Origin: an uncultured Alphaproteobacteria bacterium
Lineage (GTDB): Bacteria > Pseudomonadota > Alphaproteobacteria > MPNO01 > UBA2964
Assembly (NCBI GenBank): GCA_951812775.1
Contig: OX638326.1
Location: 1,066,335 to 1,130,334 of the forward strand
DNA length: 64,000 nucleotides
Reading direction: 5' to 3'
The notes under the pieces were generated by a model that saw only the letters and a program-made list of their open reading frames with translations, made no database searches and was not told the DNA's origin. Of this stretch, positions 8,959 to 17,014 are shown piece by piece. How positions within the stretch are numbered: the stretch's first letter is position 1; every line of letters begins with the position of its first letter. A program made the position numbers and the translations under genes.

Positions 8959-9264
8959 CTATCGCTCCCGCGACGCGCGCACCCGCTCGATGTGGCGCTC
9001 CAGGTCCGTCATCGCGCTCACGTCCGGGATCTTCGGAACGATGTCTTCGAACGTTGCGGCTACGAGGGAAAGGCGGGCATCACCCTGATCTATCAGGCCC
9101 GATATCTTTGACAGGTGCTGGTTCGCGTTGCCTTGATCTTCGAGCGAAGGCGAGACGACAGCGACCTTCATCGCAAGGTTAGTCTCGATGGCTGCCAGTA
9201 TGGGCTCGGCGATATGATTGTCGTTGAACCCAAAGCCGACAATGAGCAAACCGGGCGCCTCTAA
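8959..9264 (-). pseudogene. SIR2-domain protein, C-terminal remnant
   Basis: Only about 100 C-terminal residues remain. PGLLIVGFGFNDNHIAEPIL is the end of a SIR2-like domain (the family's GFGFND segment), followed by an AMKVAVVSP strand and a helical tail ending RHIERVRASRER. The coding sequence is continuous up to 9264, where the IS5-family element starts; bases beyond that in the same frame are IS sequence. The NAD-binding and catalytic part is missing from the window. Coupling to herA (TAG-CC-ATG) shows the two formed an operon. Confidence 0.75.
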
Positions 9265-10537
9265 ACACCTCGTCATTTTGGCCATGATCTGCTTCACTTC
9301 TCTCATCGGCTTGATGGAGGATGGAATGTCGGCTCAGCCCGGTTTTTTCGATCTTGATGAGCGTTACGCGGCGCTGTCGGCGGCGGGTGATCCGTTGCTT
9401 CGGCTTGGTGAGTTGGTCGATTTCGAGTTGTTTCGCCGGCCCTTGATCCGGGCGCTACGTCGCTCGGACCGGCGCCAGGGTGGCCGGCCTCCCTATGACC
9501 CCGTTCTGATGTTCAAGATCCTGGTGTTGCAGGCACTATACAATCTCTCGGATGATCAAACCGAGTTCCAGATCCGCGACCGGCTGTCTTTCATGCGGTT
9601 CCTGGGCCTGGGGCTTCACGCCCGGGTGCCGGACGCCAAGACGATCTGGCTGTTCCGTGAGTTGCTGGTGCAGGCCAAGGCGATCGAGGCGTTGTTCGAT
9701 CGCTTCGACGAACACCTGCGCGGCCATGGCTACCTGGCGCTGTCGGGCCAGATCGTCGATGCCACGATCGTCGCGGCGCCCAGGCAGCGCAACAGCGTTC
9801 CGGAGAAGGTGGCGTTGAAGGCCGGCAAGGTGCCAGAGGAGTGGAAGGACAAGCCGGCCAAGCTGGCCCAGAAAGACCGGGATGCGCGCTGGACCATGAA
9901 GCGTGGCCGAGTGAAGCGTCTGGAGGATGGGCACCCCAAGGGGCCGGAGATCATGGTGCCGGCGTTTGGCTACAAGAACCACATCTCCACGGACCGGCGG
10001 CACGGGTTGATCCGCAAGTGGCGCGTCACCGATGCCGCCGCCAATGACGGCCGCCAGCTCGCCGGTCTGATCGATCCGGAGAACACGGCGAGCCCGGTCT
10101 GGGCGGATACCGCCTATCGGTCCAAGCGTAACGAGAAGATGCTGGCGCGCCAAGGCAAGCGCTCCCAGATCCACTTCCGCAAGCCGCGCGGCAAGCCGAT
10201 GCCGGCGACCCTGGCCAAGGCCAACGCGGCGCGCTCGGCGGTACGCTCCGCCGTCGAGCATGTCTTCGCCCATCAGAAAGGCTTGATGGCGCTCTCGGTT
10301 CGGACCATCGGCATCGCCCGGGCCGAGGCCAAGATCGGCATGACCAATCTGGCGTATAACATGCGCCGTTTCCTCTGGCTCCAGGGGCGAAGTGCGCCCA
10401 CATGACGCCGGAACGGCCGGTTCGACCGGCTAAACCGATCAAATCGACGCAAAACGGCTCGAAAAAACCGACACTCAGACGCGCCCACCCGGTCAAATCA
10501 CGCCGCAAGCGGCCAAACCGAACGTTCTTCGAGGTGT
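9265..10537 (+). mobile_element. IS5-family insertion sequence
   Basis: A 1273-bp element with one intact transposase gene. The ends are short inverted repeats ACACCTCG (9265-9272) and CGAGGTGT (10530-10537), with a second partial match (TGGCC/GGCCA) further in. The outside bases are CTAA on the left and CCAG on the right, so there is no matching target duplication. The left flank is a SIR2 gene and the right flank a histidine kinase gene, which suggests recombination between two copies or an adjacent deletion. Confidence 0.8.
9326..10405 (+). CDS. IS5-family DDE transposase
   Basis: Cuts and rejoins the ends of the element. The start at 9326 (MSAQPGFFDLDERY) is chosen over upstream in-frame codons because the N-terminal match begins there and the extension is IS-end sequence. 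Landmarks are ALYNLSDDQTEFQIRDRLSF (N-terminal domain), the DDE residues in GQIVDATIV, VWADTAYRS and AVEHVFAHQKG, and the end TNLAYNMRRFLWL. At 359 residues it is near the family's usual length and looks functional. Confidence 0.9.
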   Translation: MSAQPGFFDLDERYAALSAAGDPLLRLGELVDFELFRRPLIRALRRSDRRQGGRPPYDPVLMFKILVLQALYNLSDDQTEFQIRDRLSFMRFLGLGLHARVPDAKTIWLFRELLVQAKAIEALFDRFDEHLRGHGYLALSGQIVDATIVAAPRQRNSVPEKVALKAGKVPEEWKDKPAKLAQKDRDARWTMKRGRVKRLEDGHPKGPEIMVPAFGYKNHISTDRRHGLIRKWRVTDAAANDGRQLAGLIDPENTASPVWADTAYRSKRNEKMLARQGKRSQIHFRKPRGKPMPATLAKANAARSAVRSAVEHVFAHQKGLMALSVRTIGIARAEAKIGMTNLAYNMRRFLWLQGRSAPT

Positions 10538-10721
10538 CCAGATCGATAGCGCCTTCAATCGACGTTATGAAGGAACAGGTTTGGGGCTGCCGCTGTCCAA
10601 GTCACTCGCGGAGATGCACGGCGGTTCGCTAGATATTCAGAGCCAGGTTGATGTCGGGACGACAGTAACCGTCCGTTTCCCTACCGAACGCGTTATACGA
10701 AAGTCAGCGGAAACTCTCTAG
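10538..10721 (+). pseudogene. sensor histidine kinase, 3' stump
   Basis: About 60 codons in one frame from the IS end to TAG at 10719-10721. It reads SAFNRRYEGTGLGLPLSK, the G2 box of a HATPase domain, then SLAEMHGG, DVGTTVTVRFPTERV and a short tail. The kinase core and sensor are absent. The stop overlaps the stop of the convergent acyl-CoA dehydrogenase by two bases (CTAG), a tight native arrangement. This marks 10537/10538 as the break between chromosome and island. Confidence 0.85.
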
Positions 10722-11908
10722 GTCGCAAAAATTGATTTCTTGGGCTTCTTGCGTTTGCGCCGTTTTTTAGGTTGTGCCGCTCGTTCGGCATCCAAACGGG
10801 AATGCCGCGCATAGCTTTCACGATGCTCTGCCGAATTGCCGTACTGAGTTGCCAACGTCATTGCACGGCGAAGATAAAGCCCGGCGTCATACTCATCGGT
10901 AAAACCAATGGCACCATGCATCTGAATTACAGACTTTGTAACTGACAGGACCGCATCAGACGCGCGGGCTTTGACCGCTGCAACCATGGAACGACTCCCA
11001 TGTCCCGCATCAACGGCATTACAAACTTGGTAAAGTAGAGACCTTACAAGCTCTATCTGTATGTGATCGTTCACCGCCCGGTGCTGAAGAGCCTGGAAGT
11101 TGCCAATCGGGCGACCAAATTGCTCGCGAGTTTGCATATAGCCCACGGCCAGCTCCAGCGCCTGTTCCATGACACCAAGCATTTCCGCGGAAACACCCAG
11201 TAACACCCGGTCATGTACATCAGCGACCAAAGCTTCGCCTTGCTTTACGCCAGCGATCAAGAGCTCGTCCGCCATCAACGTTACTTCGGAAAATTCGATG
11301 GTCCCATGCGTCGTACCATCAACTGTTTGCGAGGATTGGACCGAAATTCCAAAAGTATCCCGAGGAACAATTATGAGGATTGTGCCATCCGACGTACTGG
11401 CGTCCAGCAAGTACCCATCCGCTATTTCGGCAAAGGGAACACCCGTTTGGGTGCCCGTCAGCTGATAGCCATAATGATAATGTTCAGCGACCACGCGCTC
11501 ACGTTTGTCATCGGGGGTTGTGGGATCCTGCAAAACGGGAATTAGCAAATTTTCGCCGGACACGAGATTGCTTAATGCTTGTTCTGTGCCTGCCCCGGTC
11601 GCTGCCCGTCCCGTCCCGACCGCACGAGCACTCGCCGCCAGCGCCGTCACCGGTTCGGTCAACAAACCTCTGCCGGCCTGTTCCATGGCTAGGGCAAGCT
11701 CAGTCACACCCATTCCAAGCCCATCCGCTTTTTGAGGCACCATCAGGGAAAGCCAGCCGGCTTCAGCCACTGTTTTAAGCCGTTCCTTATCAAAACCTGG
11801 CTCGCCGTCACGAAGTTTCCGATGCGCATCAGGTCCCCCGCAACGTTCCACCAGTTTCTCAGCACTCTCTCTCAGGAGTCTCTGGTCTTCAGTAAGGACG
11901 AGTTCCAT
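10718..11908 (-). CDS. acyl-CoA dehydrogenase family protein
   Basis: FAD flavoenzyme introducing a double bond into an acyl-CoA. The 396 residues show the N-terminal helical domain (MELVLTEDQRLLRESAEKLV), the middle beta domain, and the C-terminal helices with YMQTREQFGRPIGNFQALQH (FAD and CoA contacts, about residues 255-275) and QMHGAIGFTDEYDAGLYLRR. The tail after AERAAQ is very basic (PKKRRKRKKPKKSIFAT), which is unusual for the family. The substrate is unknown. It follows the acyl-CoA synthetase gene by about 10 bases, so the two form an operon. Confidence 0.88.
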   Translation of the reverse strand: MELVLTEDQRLLRESAEKLVERCGGPDAHRKLRDGEPGFDKERLKTVAEAGWLSLMVPQKADGLGMGVTELALAMEQAGRGLLTEPVTALAASARAVGTGRAATGAGTEQALSNLVSGENLLIPVLQDPTTPDDKRERVVAEHYHYGYQLTGTQTGVPFAEIADGYLLDASTSDGTILIIVPRDTFGISVQSSQTVDGTTHGTIEFSEVTLMADELLIAGVKQGEALVADVHDRVLLGVSAEMLGVMEQALELAVGYMQTREQFGRPIGNFQALQHRAVNDHIQIELVRSLLYQVCNAVDAGHGSRSMVAAVKARASDAVLSVTKSVIQMHGAIGFTDEYDAGLYLRRAMTLATQYGNSAEHRESYARHSRLDAERAAQPKKRRKRKKPKKSIFAT

Positions 11909-11917
11909 TTTTCTTTC

Positions 11918-14104
11918 CTAAATTCCACGCCCCAAAACGGCGAGCGCATCAAGGGCAACGGCGCCTTCTCCATGCGATAACGCTACGAAAGGATTGATAT
12001 CAAGCGATTCAATCGTTTCTGAATTATCCGCTGCCATCTGACCGACGGCAACCAGTGCCTCAATAACGGCGTCCCGATCATAAGGACCATCACCGCGATA
12101 CCCATCGATCAGCCGGCCTGCTCGTGTTTCATTGATCATGCGATCTGCCCGTGCCCTATTGAGGCCGGGACTGGCGAAAGACACATCCTTGATCAATTCC
12201 AGCCATACGCCGCCTAACCCAAACATAACAACCGGCCCCATTTCCGGGTCACGTTGTATGCCAACAACCAATTCCAGACCTTCTCCGGTCGACTGGGCAA
12301 CCAGCCAACCTTCAAGGTTAACCGACGAATCATACTCTGCGACGTTTTTGGAAATATCATTACAAGCGCGTTCGACTTCATCATTACTTGTCAGACCAAG
12401 CATTACCGCACCAGCATCGGATTTATGAGTCAAAGCTGCAGCGACGCCTTTCACAACAACCGGATAGCCAATATCGTCAGCAATTTTTGCGGCTTCTTCA
12501 GCGGTTTTTGCAAATCCCTCACGGGGGAGGTTAAGTCCATATGAGACGAGTAATTTCTTTGAATCAGGCTCGCTAAGAGCAAAAGGTTCTTTGATCGACG
12601 TATCCGTTAGTACGGATTCGATTATCTCGGATGGCGCGCGCTCTACCTGCTCCTGATTCTGTTCTGCATCGCGTATGCGATCGCGATAGTTAAAAGCCGC
12701 CCGAAGCGCTTTAAACGCGCGGTTCGGCTCGCTAAGCACCGGAATTTGTGGAAACTGTTTGCGCGCTGTCCGGCTAAATTCGGTCAAGTCAGCCGATGCG
12801 GGTGATATTAAACCAATGGGTTTACCGCCCTTATTGAGGAAGTGTTCCTGAAAGCCCTTCATTGTGTCCAAAACACGTTTGGTACGTCTTTTATTGGCAT
12901 CATTGATGCCTTCGCTGGGCGGCAAGTCTTCTTGAAATAAAATTGTCCCGATATTGGGGTCATTCTGAATCGCGGTAACCATTTCAAGGATTGATTCCAG
13001 CTTCTGGTTCATAAAGCCTGCCGCATCCAGCGGATTGGTAACCCTTAAACTTTCACCTAGGATTTCTCTGAACTTTGCCGCTGTTTCCGGCGCAAAATCC
13101 GGAAGAGGCACGCCATGTCGGTCCGCTGCATCAAGTGACAAACCTCTTACGCCGCCGGAATATACTAAAACCCCGACATTGTTGGTCTCGGGCAACCCTG
13201 CATTCATCAACAGCTCGATAAGATCGATAGCCGCATCTCCGCTGTCTACGCGGATGACGCCAGCATCGCCTGCAACGGCATCGAAGGCCTCTACTGCCCC
13301 GGCCATTGAACCAGTATGGGCTAGAGCGGCTTGTCTTCCCCCTTCAGAGACACCCATCTTTAGTGCGACAACGGGTTTTCCGGCATCACGCGCCCGACGA
13401 CAGGCGGCGAGGAAGTCCTGTGGCCGTCGTACAGCCTCAATTAAACAAAAGATCAACCGGACATCGGGATCATCAACAAAATAGTTTATGTAATCTGCTG
13501 TTGTTAGCCCTACCTCGTTACCACTGGTAACGATATAGCCCACGTCGATACCGCGATCGATCAGCGTTCGTCCAATCCCAGGCGTCGTCGTGCCACTCTG
13601 ACCTACCATCGCGACGGGACCGCGAACCAATTCACGAATTCGATCATCTGGGAGACATAATGACCGACCCCGAGCAGACATGCTGCCCAGGCAGTTAGGG
13701 CCACAGACCGCAAGACCAGTTTCTTCGATCACTTGCCGAAGCTCGTTTTCGAGTGCTTTTCCTTCTTCGGTCCCAAGCTCGGAGTAACCCGCGGCGTAGA
13801 CAGTCGCGCTGCGCGTACCCAGGGCAGCTGCTTCCCGCAATATGCCACCAACCGACGCCGCAGCCCGCATCACTACTAGCTTGTCAGGAACAGCAGGCAA
13901 ATCAGATAAATCCGCATAACAAGGTACACCCCAAATCTCGTCAAAGCGTGGATTTACGGGCCAAACCGAGCCTTCAAATTCAAAACGCTGATAATTGGCA
14001 AAAATCCGCGCCGTCCAATCCATCGGGTTTTCCCGCGCCCCAAGAATTGCAACGCTTTTGGGGTTCAGCAGGGCCTCAACCTTGCTGGCGGACTCATCTC
14101 CCAT
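11918..14104 (-). CDS. acetate--CoA ligase family protein (NDP-forming acyl-CoA synthetase)
   Basis: A 728-residue fused alpha-beta enzyme that interconverts an acid, CoA and NTP through a phosphohistidine. Domains: CoA-binding Rossmann fold (about 8-110, SVAILGARENP), succinyl-CoA-ligase-like flavodoxin domain (about 150-300) with the swinging histidine in ALAHTGSMAG (His263), a second such domain (about 305-450), and a C-terminal ATP-grasp (about 510-725; YPVVVKGVAA, HKSDAGAVMLG, DINPF). The substrate acid is not readable. It is divergent from the thiolase gene; the 137-base gap between them holds both promoters. Confidence 0.88.
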   Translation of the reverse strand: MGDESASKVEALLNPKSVAILGARENPMDWTARIFANYQRFEFEGSVWPVNPRFDEIWGVPCYADLSDLPAVPDKLVVMRAAASVGGILREAAALGTRSATVYAAGYSELGTEEGKALENELRQVIEETGLAVCGPNCLGSMSARGRSLCLPDDRIRELVRGPVAMVGQSGTTTPGIGRTLIDRGIDVGYIVTSGNEVGLTTADYINYFVDDPDVRLIFCLIEAVRRPQDFLAACRRARDAGKPVVALKMGVSEGGRQAALAHTGSMAGAVEAFDAVAGDAGVIRVDSGDAAIDLIELLMNAGLPETNNVGVLVYSGGVRGLSLDAADRHGVPLPDFAPETAAKFREILGESLRVTNPLDAAGFMNQKLESILEMVTAIQNDPNIGTILFQEDLPPSEGINDANKRRTKRVLDTMKGFQEHFLNKGGKPIGLISPASADLTEFSRTARKQFPQIPVLSEPNRAFKALRAAFNYRDRIRDAEQNQEQVERAPSEIIESVLTDTSIKEPFALSEPDSKKLLVSYGLNLPREGFAKTAEEAAKIADDIGYPVVVKGVAAALTHKSDAGAVMLGLTSNDEVERACNDISKNVAEYDSSVNLEGWLVAQSTGEGLELVVGIQRDPEMGPVVMFGLGGVWLELIKDVSFASPGLNRARADRMINETRAGRLIDGYRGDGPYDRDAVIEALVAVGQMAADNSETIESLDINPFVALSHGEGAVALDALAVLGRGI

Positions 14105-14179
14105 ATTTTTTTCTTTCTCTTATCACAGTTGCTTTGATCTTTGCGCAGCAAGGTCCGGTTTGCAACGGGCGGCCTCCCA

Positions 14180-14207
14180 TTGACAGCGGGTATTCCCGGC
14201 GTAGGCT
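14180..14207 (+). promoter_or_regulatory. candidate promoter of the thiolase operon
   Basis: TTGACA at 14180-14185, a perfect -35 consensus, then 16 bases and TAGGCT at 14202-14207, a weak -10. It lies 35 bases upstream of the thiolase ATG in the divergent gap. Confidence 0.35.
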
Positions 14208-14241
14208 AAATCTTCAGGAAGAAACGAGCCGGAAAAGTAAA

Positions 14242-15423
14242 ATGATAAATCCTCTGGCAAATAAGGACATCGCTATCATCGGCTACGGTGAGGTGAAAAA
14301 TGTCCGCCGCTCAGGCCGAACGACATATGATGTGGCCGCTGAGGCGACATCCCGCGTTTTGGAATATACCGGGCTCGGGACCAAGGATATTGACGGTATG
14401 GCGACGGTCCTGCCATCGAGCGAGGCTGGCAATAATTTCTGGTCAAACTATCTCGGTGATCATCTCGGTCTCCAGACGTCCTGGACGCAGACGACCGATA
14501 TAGGTGGCGCCTCTATGCCTGGAAATATCGCCCGAGCAGCAGCAGCAATTCAATCGGGGTATTGTGAAACGGTTCTATCAATCGCCGCAGCAACGCCGAC
14601 AACGCGCCGCGTCGATGACCAACGCTCATATCGATCAGAGTTCCGCAACCCGACTGGCATTCAAGGACCGCCAGGGGCTTTTGGGCTGATTATGCACCGC
14701 TATATGCATCAATATGATTTGAAGTTCGAAGCCCTCGGCAAGCTTGCCGTGGCCCAGCGCAATGGGGCGGTCGTCAATGAATATGCGGTCGAAGGTCTCC
14801 GGAAACCGATGACCGTTGATGATTATCTGAATGCGCGGATGGTTTCGACGCCGCTCAGACTTCTCGACTCTGTCATGCCTTGCGATGGCGCCAATGCAAT
14901 CATCATTACAACCACTGAACGGGCCAAAAAGTTGGGCGTCAAAAATATGGCACACCCGATTTCTTATGCTGAGCTAACCAATTTCAACGTACATGAACAA
15001 TTACCTGACATCACAGAAACCGGTTTCAGTATTGCCGGGCCGCAGGCATTGGAAAAAGCGGCCATGTCTACTGATGATATCGACATGTTTCACCCCTATG
15101 ACGACTTCCTTATCGCTGAAATGCTGCAGCTGGAACAGATCGGGTTTTGTGGACGGGGAGAAGGATCGGAATATCTCCTTTCAACTGATATTTCGCCGAC
15201 AGGGAAATTGCCAATCAATACAGGCGGTGGGCAGATATCAGCGGGCCAGCCAGGTCTCGCAGGCGGCCAACTCAATATCATTGAAGCCCTGCGCCAGCTT
15301 TTTGGTGAAGCCACAGATCGGCAGGTTCCGAACCCGGCAACGGCAATGTGCACCGGGATCGGTGTTATTCCCTATGTCCGAAATTGGGGGACAAGTGCAG
15401 TACTCATATTGGAGAAAGGCTAA
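14242..15423 (+). CDS. thiolase-like (SCP2/lipid-transfer type) protein
   Basis: The start ATG at 14242 (MINPLANKDIAIIGYGEV) is preferred over an upstream in-frame extension that would run back into the opposite gene. The 393 residues have the thiolase-like double fold: DVAAEATSRVLEYTGL, then TTDIGGASMPGNIARAAAAI, where the usual nucleophilic Cys is absent, then MFHPYDDFLIAEMLQLEQIG and the C-terminal CTGIGVIPYVRNWG. Such proteins often act with a DUF35 partner, as in the Ltp2-ChsH2 retro-aldolase of steroid side-chain breakdown. Its stop overlaps the start of a DUF35 gene (TAATG), so the same pairing is likely here. Confidence 0.85.
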   Translation: MINPLANKDIAIIGYGEVKNVRRSGRTTYDVAAEATSRVLEYTGLGTKDIDGMATVLPSSEAGNNFWSNYLGDHLGLQTSWTQTTDIGGASMPGNIARAAAAIQSGYCETVLSIAAATPTTRRVDDQRSYRSEFRNPTGIQGPPGAFGLIMHRYMHQYDLKFEALGKLAVAQRNGAVVNEYAVEGLRKPMTVDDYLNARMVSTPLRLLDSVMPCDGANAIIITTTERAKKLGVKNMAHPISYAELTNFNVHEQLPDITETGFSIAGPQALEKAAMSTDDIDMFHPYDDFLIAEMLQLEQIGFCGRGEGSEYLLSTDISPTGKLPINTGGGQISAGQPGLAGGQLNIIEALRQLFGEATDRQVPNPATAMCTGIGVIPYVRNWGTSAVLILEKG

Positions 15424-15839
15424 TGGCTGAACGCGAAAAACGGCCTCGCCCGGCGCCGACGCCCACAAACATTACACAGCCCTTCTGGGACGCTGTGAAC
15501 GAACATAAATTTTTACTGCAATACGACCCCGAAGCTGAAAAATATCAGTTCTATCCGCGCGGACTTAGTGTCCATACCGGAAAACGTAATCTCGAATGGC
15601 GTGAGGTAACAGGTAAGGGCACAGTCTACTCCTATACCGATACAGTTATCCCAGCGAGAGGATTTGAAGGCGAAGAACCCTATTTGATCGCGGCCGTTGA
15701 TCTCGAAGAAGGCGTTCGGCTAATGAGCCTTCTCCACAATTGTAAAGCAGAAGAGGTGGGGATCGGCATGGCGGTCAGATTGTGTTGGGATAAAATTGAT
15801 GATGAATTTGAATATTTCGCTTTTGAGCCAGACCGGTAA
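15423..15839 (+). CDS. DUF35 OB-fold protein, partner of the thiolase-like protein
   Basis: A 138-residue protein that normally has a rubredoxin-like zinc ribbon followed by an OB fold. The fold is recognisable: FWDAVNEHKFLLQ, YQFYPRGLS, NLEWREVTGKGTVYSYT, then LIAAVDLEEGVRLMSLL. The four ribbon cysteines are missing (QYDPEAEKYQFYP where CxxC is expected), so it should not bind zinc. The ATG at 15423 overlaps the upstream stop, giving translational coupling. It probably forms a complex with the thiolase-like protein; this is an inference from family knowledge. Confidence 0.85.
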   Translation: MAEREKRPRPAPTPTNITQPFWDAVNEHKFLLQYDPEAEKYQFYPRGLSVHTGKRNLEWREVTGKGTVYSYTDTVIPARGFEGEEPYLIAAVDLEEGVRLMSLLHNCKAEEVGIGMAVRLCWDKIDDEFEYFAFEPDR

Positions 15840-15845
15840 GCACCC

Positions 15846-17006
15846 ATGAGTTCTCTAAGTTTCCTTGTCGACAGCCCGCAAGATGCCAAGTTCAGAGCCG
15901 AAGTCCGTGCCTGGATGAAAGAAAATTTGCCCGAAGAACTTCGGGGTTGGTCGACCCGCCCACCACGCGACATGATTCAACCGTGGCATTTTAAGTTGTT
16001 CGAAAGAGGTTGGATCGCACCCCACTGGCCAAAAGAATATGGCGGTATGGAAGCAAGTATTTCAGAACAACTCATCCTACAGGAGGAGTTGAGCCATGCC
16101 GGAGCTCCCATCCTGTCTCGTCAGGCACTGGGCCATATTGGCCCAATTCTTATGCACCATGGGACGGAGGCTCAGAAGAAAGACCATCTGCCCAAAATGC
16201 TTTCCGGCGAAGTTATGTGGTGTCAGGGATATTCCGAACCTGGTTCAGGCTCAGATCTTGCAAGTCTCAAGACCGCAGGCAGAATCGATGGCGACGAAAT
16301 TGTCATAAACGGGCAAAAAATCTGGACAACTGGCGGGCATTTCGCCGATTGGATGTACGCCCTAATCCGCACAAACCCTGACGCCCCTAAAAAGCAGGGT
16401 GGTATCTCCATGGTACTCATCGATTTGAAAACACCCGGGGTCACCATCCGGCCAATTATGACCATCGCCGATGACGAGGAGTTTGCTGAGGTTTTTTTCG
16501 ACGATGCTCGTATTCCAATTACAAATCTCGTCGGCGAACTCAATGACGGATGGTCGGTGGCTAAAGCCCTCCTCGCCTCAGAGCGCATGGGTAATGCCAA
16601 CCCGCAAATGGCACTTCAATGCCTCGACAAGTTACAAAGAGTTGCCAAAGCCACGGGGGCTATCGACGACCCTGTCTTTCAAGACAAAGTAACCCAGCTG
16701 GAACTCGACGTTCTTGCGCAATCTGCGGTATTTGCCCACGCCGTTCAACAAGCCAAAGCGGGCATGGATATTGGCGCAGGTTCGTCTTTCATGAAAATTG
16801 TGGCCACCGAGAACATACAGCGCATCGCTGATCTGATGTTTGAGGCGGCTGGCGAGCACGCGGCAGATACTGAACCATTGGAAACGGAAGAAGGTTCGGT
16901 CGATGTTTCCGTTCTATGGCGTGAAGTCCGGCGTATTACTATCTACGCTGGTTCAAGTGAAATTCAGCGAAATATCACCGCTAAACGGGTTTTAGGCCTG
17001 CCCTAG
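15846..17006 (+). CDS. acyl-CoA dehydrogenase family protein
   Basis: A 386-residue flavoenzyme, third gene of the operon, six bases after the DUF35 stop. Landmarks are GWIAPHWPKEYGG (N-terminal domain), MWCQGYSEPGSGSDLASL (FAD-binding loop, about 127-144), INGQKIWTTGGHFADWMYAL, the middle-domain end EVFFDDARIP, and IYAGSSEIQRNITAKRVLGLP at the C-terminus. These match the large family of unassigned acyl-CoA dehydrogenases found with steroid or cyclic-acid catabolism genes. The substrate is unknown. The sister dehydrogenase at 10718-11908 might be its partner, since some such enzymes are heteromeric. Confidence 0.9.
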   Translation: MSSLSFLVDSPQDAKFRAEVRAWMKENLPEELRGWSTRPPRDMIQPWHFKLFERGWIAPHWPKEYGGMEASISEQLILQEELSHAGAPILSRQALGHIGPILMHHGTEAQKKDHLPKMLSGEVMWCQGYSEPGSGSDLASLKTAGRIDGDEIVINGQKIWTTGGHFADWMYALIRTNPDAPKKQGGISMVLIDLKTPGVTIRPIMTIADDEEFAEVFFDDARIPITNLVGELNDGWSVAKALLASERMGNANPQMALQCLDKLQRVAKATGAIDDPVFQDKVTQLELDVLAQSAVFAHAVQQAKAGMDIGAGSSFMKIVATENIQRIADLMFEAAGEHAADTEPLETEEGSVDVSVLWREVRRITIYAGSSEIQRNITAKRVLGLP

Positions 17007-17014
17007 CGGTCACC

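Noticed and set aside
9536-10273. Long open frame on the minus strand across the IS5 transposase
   Set aside because: It mirrors a GC-rich gene in the opposite frame, has no family match and lies wholly inside the transposase.
13753-14241. Upstream extension of the thiolase-like gene
   Set aside because: It runs over the 5' end of the opposite acyl-CoA synthetase and has no similarity to thiolases; the conserved start is at 14242.
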